A stretch of 7,498 bases of DNA, taken from positions 1-7,498 of the forward strand of contig JAJNBR010000136.1 of the NCBI GenBank assembly GCA_021156265.1, in the 5' to 3' direction. The position numbers were made by a program, and so were the translations under genes. How positions within the stretch are numbered: the first letter of the stretch is position 1; the number at the start of each line of letters is the position of its first letter. Below the pieces are notes generated by a model. The model did not search any database. It was not told the origin of the DNA and worked only from the letters and a program-made list of their open reading frames with translations. Shown here piece by piece: positions 4,787 to 7,498 of this stretch. This DNA is from Flavipsychrobacter sp. Lineage in GTDB: Bacteria; Bacteroidota; Bacteroidia; Chitinophagales; Chitinophagaceae.

Positions 4787-5770
4787 CTACGATTTTACAC
4801 CTATAGATATGCTCCTTGGTTCGATGATCGTTTTCACAGGATGGGAAGAAACGATTCTTATTTTATAACCGGAGCCAGAGCGGACAGAACCCGGGACCAC
4901 ACCTCTCAATATACCTGACGCATTGGTTGCCAGTGTGGCTACAGTTGTTGGACTGGCGAAGCTGCCGGTTGCATTTGATAACTGAAGGGTAAAGACATTG
5001 GACGGCGAAAAAATAGCAGCGTTTGCGGCAAATGGAGCAATAATACTATCCCCGATTAGTAATAGGGTATCATGGTAGGAAAAGGACAAAGTATCAATTT
5101 GGTTAATCACGACTGAGTCTATAAGATAATAACAGTGGCCGCCGGGGTTCACTCTTTGTGTGTCAATTGTTGACCAATCTTTAAAGCCGCCTATAACAAT
5201 ATTATCGTAGGTCGAATCTGCTACAAATATTTTACTAAGGCGAACCCAGTTTTGGGTGTCGATGATAGGGCCGTAACTTGAATAGGAAACTTGGGGGGAT
5301 GATGTTATCAGGGTGTAAGTATTCATCGTAACCGGGCCATTGTCGTAAAACCATACACCCAGGTCATCAGTGCCAAATGCGGAATGATTCGCGAGCGAAA
5401 CTGACATGGAAACTTCGTATGTAGCTCCTATGGTTAAGGGTGGGATAGACGCGGCTATGTATTCTTTATACATGGTGGGCCAAAGTTTTTCAAAGCTTAG
5501 CAATCCCACGTAGGCGTTGCCCTGCGCCGGGACCTGGAAGCCCGCAGAGTTTCTTGGGATGCCTACGGAACGCGTCGTATGACAACCGTGATAATAGTCT
5601 GGATTTCCCTTAGTGAACGTTCTCCATCCTGCGCAATAGTTTGTTACCTGGCTTATGGAGGTTGGACAGTTAATGTATTGCTCAAAACTTCCGTTCGAGA
5701 CAAGATTCGGGTTTTGTCCTCTCACATTGATCGCCAACAATAGCAATAGTAGCACACCGGGTAATCGCAT
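4787..5770 (-). CDS. Secreted two-domain protein: jelly-roll-like N-domain plus one Ig-like unit
   Basis: A protein of 327 residues starting MRLPGVLLLLLLAINVRGQ; residues 1-18 are a signal peptide. A longer in-frame start at 5839 is rejected because it lies in the loop of the upstream hairpin and would bury the signal peptide. Residues 22 to about 225 begin NLVSNGSFEQY and include GNPDYYHGC (55-63), GFQVPAQGNAYVGL (77-90) and DDLGVWFYDNG (135-145), a pattern common in Bacteroidota exported proteins and reminiscent of carbohydrate-binding jelly-roll domains. Residues 258 to about 311 (NVFTLQLSNATGSFASP, then SGSGYKIRIVSSHP) form one unit of an Ig-like repeat that is usually followed by more domains. 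Here the chain ends soon after in ISIGVKS, with no T9SS sorting domain. Probably exported; the ligand is unknown. The gene stands downstream of the large surface protein but is separated by a hairpin, with a weak -7-like TATATTTA at 5801-5794. Confidence 0.85.
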   Translation of the reverse strand: MRLPGVLLLLLLAINVRGQNPNLVSNGSFEQYINCPTSISQVTNYCAGWRTFTKGNPDYYHGCHTTRSVGIPRNSAGFQVPAQGNAYVGLLSFEKLWPTMYKEYIAASIPPLTIGATYEVSMSVSLANHSAFGTDDLGVWFYDNGPVTMNTYTLITSSPQVSYSSYGPIIDTQNWVRLSKIFVADSTYDNIVIGGFKDWSTIDTQRVNPGGHCYYLIDSVVINQIDTLSFSYHDTLLLIGDSIIAPFAANAAIFSPSNVFTLQLSNATGSFASPTTVATLATNASGILRGVVPGSVRSGSGYKIRIVSSHPVKTIIEPRSISIGVKS

Positions 5771-5820
5771 AGTATAGGTTAGGATAACGATCTTAAATAT
5801 ACTGAAACGTGTTGAATGGT

Positions 5821-5855
5821 ATTTTATAAGCCGGCTCATCGCCGGCTTATAAAAT
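5821..5855 (-). terminator. Perfect 15-bp hairpin terminator after the T9SS surface-protein gene
   Basis: ATTTTATAAGCCGGC (5821-5835) and GCCGGCTTATAAAAT (5841-5855) are exact reverse complements with a 5-nt loop. The stem has a GC-rich top and A/U-rich base, and begins 21 bp past the stop codon of the upstream minus-strand gene. The symmetric A/T base allows function in both directions. It should insulate the 4787-5770 gene, whose start lies about 50 bp further on. Confidence 0.8.
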
Positions 5856-5876
5856 TAGTACAGAGTGACCTGACAA

Positions 5877-7498
5877 TTACCGGATAGTTAGCTTAACAGT
5901 ATTTACAGCGCCGTTATCATAAAGTTTCAATAAGTAAATTCCACTTGCAATGCCACTAAGTTTTATGTCGTGGTCTATTTGCTTGTTAACTGTATTGATT
6001 TCTTCCTTATAAACAACCAGGCCAACTGTATTTAGCAGCTCCAGTTTTACTGCACCGGCTGCGATATTAGCGGCGGTTATTTTAAAGTTCCCGTCATTAG
6101 GGTTCGGATAAACATTAAAGCTAGTGGTTTCTTCTATGTTGTAAATAGAAGTTGGAAAGCCAATGGTAATGGTATCGCTTGATGCAGTCTTGCTGATAGC
6201 GCAAGGATCGTTTGACGTAATGATCACATTCACCTTATCGAAAGGCTGTAAGTTGTATGCGCTCCATGTAGCATAAGTAGCGCCTATCTGGTTGACGCCA
6301 TTCAGCTGCCATTGGTATTTAGGATCAGGACCGCCGTTCGTTACATGCGCCGTAAAGTTTACCAGTCGGTTCGGCTGCGGTATGGCAGGCACTGAAGAAA
6401 TGGTTGCCGATGGCTGGGTAATGATAGGCAAAACAACCATAAAAATGGTATCCGTGCTCACAACAACCGGATCGGTACATACACCCACGCTGTACATCGT
6501 GCAGTAAAACACATCACCTGTTTTCAGTGTGGAAGTGCTATACACGAGTGCCGTGGCGCCAGGTATAGGGTTGTAATTCTTATACCACTGGAATGCGGGA
6601 TTGACACCGCCATTGCTGTGCACGGCTACATAGGTGGTGAGTGTGCCGTCGCATATCGTATCGTTGGGGCTGGCATAGCCACCTATCTTAGGTATAATGT
6701 TAACCTTCACATTCACGGAGTCTTTCTCTGAAACGCAGCCGTTCACGGTTATACGCAAAGAATAATAGCCGGCATGGATGAAGGTGGCGGGATTAATGGT
6801 TGGGTTTTGCAGGGCAGATGTAAACCCGCCGGGACCTGTCCAGGAATAGCTGGCATTGAGAACAGACGCTGTTGAGAGGTTGAGCGGAGAGCCATCGCAC
6901 ATGATACTGTTTGCGTTAGCAACAGGCGTTGCCGGAATGGGATGAACAATGACCGTAGTAGTGGCCGGCTGCGAAGTACAGCCATCTTTTGTAGCGGTTA
7001 CCATATAGCTGCCCGTGTTGACGGATGTGGCAGAAGGTATGGAAGGCGACTGCGCATTTGATGAATAACCTGAAGGTCCGGACCAGGCGAAAGATGAACC
7101 GCTTACCGTCGATGTTCCGGTCAGATTCAGCGTGGCGCCATCACACATCGGCGCGTTGCTGGCTGCAGTAGCCACAGGTACAGGTTTTATAAGAACGGTC
7201 GTGGTGTCTTTGGTTGAACATCCGTTCAAGGTAGCTGTGACAATATAATCGCCGCTCATACCCAGCGTCGAACTGGAGATAGCAGGATTCTGGACAACTG
7301 CTGTATAGCTGTTGGGACCTGTCCAGGAATAAGTAGCGCCAGCTGAAGATGAGGTTGTACTTAAATTAAAGCCGGAACCTTCGCAAACCGGGCTGCTGTT
7401 GGTGGCGATGACCGGCGCTATCGGGTTAACGGTTACCTGCGTAGTTACAGGCAGAGAGTTACAGCCGTCTTTAGTAACCGTTACTGTATAGTTGCCCA
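5877..7498 (-). CDS. Large modular surface protein with T9SS type A sorting domain, 5'-truncated by window edge
   Basis: The frame is open from the right edge to the TAA at 5879-5877, 539 codons plus two bases; the ATG at 7259 is internal, since upstream codons continue the same repeat pattern (GNYTVTVTKDGC, then PVCEGSGFNLSTT). From the N-side: Ig/PKD-like modules of about 80 residues, each opening with C(E/D)G and closing with an NGC/KDGC, with YSWTGP-type cores and SGSYMVTATKDGC-type ends. A degenerate module follows from TICDGTLTTYV with FQWYKNYNPIPGA, then a second W-containing Ig-like domain (PKYQWQLNGVNQIGATYAT). The last 90 or so residues are the sorting domain: FNVYPNPNDGNFKI, then LELLNTVGLVVYKEE, then SGIASGIYLLKLYDNG and the basic end KLTIR. 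In this phylum such domains direct export by T9SS and attachment or release at the cell surface. Paired cysteines per module suggest disulfides. Role probably adhesive or structural. Confidence 0.93.
   Translation of the reverse strand, partial: GNYTVTVTKDGCNSLPVTTQVTVNPIAPVIATNSSPVCEGSGFNLSTTSSSAGATYSWTGPNSYTAVVQNPAISSSTLGMSGDYIVTATLNGCSTKDTTTVLIKPVPVATAASNAPMCDGATLNLTGTSTVSGSSFAWSGPSGYSSNAQSPSIPSATSVNTGSYMVTATKDGCTSQPATTTVIVHPIPATPVANANSIMCDGSPLNLSTASVLNASYSWTGPGGFTSALQNPTINPATFIHAGYYSLRITVNGCVSEKDSVNVKVNIIPKIGGYASPNDTICDGTLTTYVAVHSNGGVNPAFQWYKNYNPIPGATALVYSTSTLKTGDVFYCTMYSVGVCTDPVVVSTDTIFMVVLPIITQPSATISSVPAIPQPNRLVNFTAHVTNGGPDPKYQWQLNGVNQIGATYATWSAYNLQPFDKVNVIITSNDPCAISKTASSDTITIGFPTSIYNIEETTSFNVYPNPNDGNFKITAANIAAGAVKLELLNTVGLVVYKEEINTVNKQIDHDIKLSGIASGIYLLKLYDNGAVNTVKLTIR
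5880..6122 (-). other. T9SS type A C-terminal sorting domain (within the surface-protein CDS)
   Basis: This segment encodes about 80 residues beginning SFNVYPNPNDGNFKI and ending VNTVKLTIR. The YPNPNDG motif, the central LxLLNxxGxxV strand and the GIYLLKLYDNG strand are the three conserved blocks of the Por secretion system sorting domain. It is the strongest taxonomic marker in the window. Confidence 0.95.
6651..7385 (-). repeat. Three successive 80-82-residue Cys-bearing Ig/PKD-like modules
   Basis: The codons for the Cys of each C(E/D)G motif lie at 7385, 7145, 6899 and 6653 (first base on the minus strand), giving module lengths of 240, 246 and 246 bp (80, 82 and 82 codons). Each module ends with a second Cys in an NGC or DGC motif. 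A further partial module lies between 7385 and the window edge. Two modules share an identical 18-bp stretch encoding YSWTGP (6831-6848 and 7314-7331), showing descent from duplication. Confidence 0.85.

Noticed and set aside
6292..6985. Open frames in other phases within the surface-protein gene
   Set aside because: They lie inside the modular T9SS protein, whose frame is supported by repeats and the sorting domain.
7257..7259. ATG at 7259 as the start of the surface protein
   Set aside because: The frame continues open to the window edge and encodes further modules in register; no signal peptide follows this Met.

Overview
The window looks like a chromosomal segment of a Bacteroidota bacterium, probably of the Chitinophagaceae/Chitinophagales type. 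Three things point there: a C-terminal type IX secretion (T9SS) sorting domain on a secreted repeat protein, -7 promoter boxes of the Bacteroidota TAnnTTTG kind, and A-rich translation starts in place of strong Shine-Dalgarno sites. These are inferences from sequence features; no database comparison was possible. I see no transposase, integrase, CRISPR array, tRNA or rRNA gene.

Left part (1-3013), small soluble proteins. The window opens inside a DUF4256 protein gene (+, 5' end missing). A class I SAM-dependent methyltransferase (+, 527-1333) follows, with a promoter-like element almost touching its start codon. It converges on a stand-alone CheY-like response regulator (-, 1363-1752), which lies downstream of a CatE-like glyoxalase/dioxygenase-fold (VOC) protein (-, 1852-2376). 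Next comes a second, PhnB-like VOC protein (-, 2579-3013) with a clear hairpin terminator after its stop.

Middle (3014-3509). This is an AT-rich region of about 500 bp with no gene. It holds short direct and tandem repeats with 10-bp phasing, a perfect TATATTTG box on the minus strand next to a boxA-like GTTCTTTGAAA, and possible alternative RNA pairings. It is the most regulatory-looking stretch of the window.

Right part (3510-7498), exported proteins. A secreted transglutaminase-like protein with an intact Cys-His-Asp triad (+, 3510-4772) converges on a secreted two-domain protein (-, 4787-5770) with an N-terminal jelly-roll-like domain and a single C-terminal Ig-like unit. Upstream of that on the same strand, behind a perfect 15-bp hairpin, is the C-terminal end of a large surface protein (-, 5877 to the window edge). 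It is built from 80-82-residue cysteine-bearing Ig/PKD-like modules and ends in a T9SS type A sorting domain.

No single pathway joins these genes. The right half is consistent with cell-surface or extracellular functions (adhesion, glycan or protein binding, processing), and the left half is general housekeeping or accessory enzymes. I found no convincing new multi-gene system. The points most worth checking are the repeat-rich intergenic region, a GNRA hairpin enclosing the transglutaminase stop codon, an inverted repeat over the response-regulator promoter, and the secreted protein that lacks its own T9SS signal.
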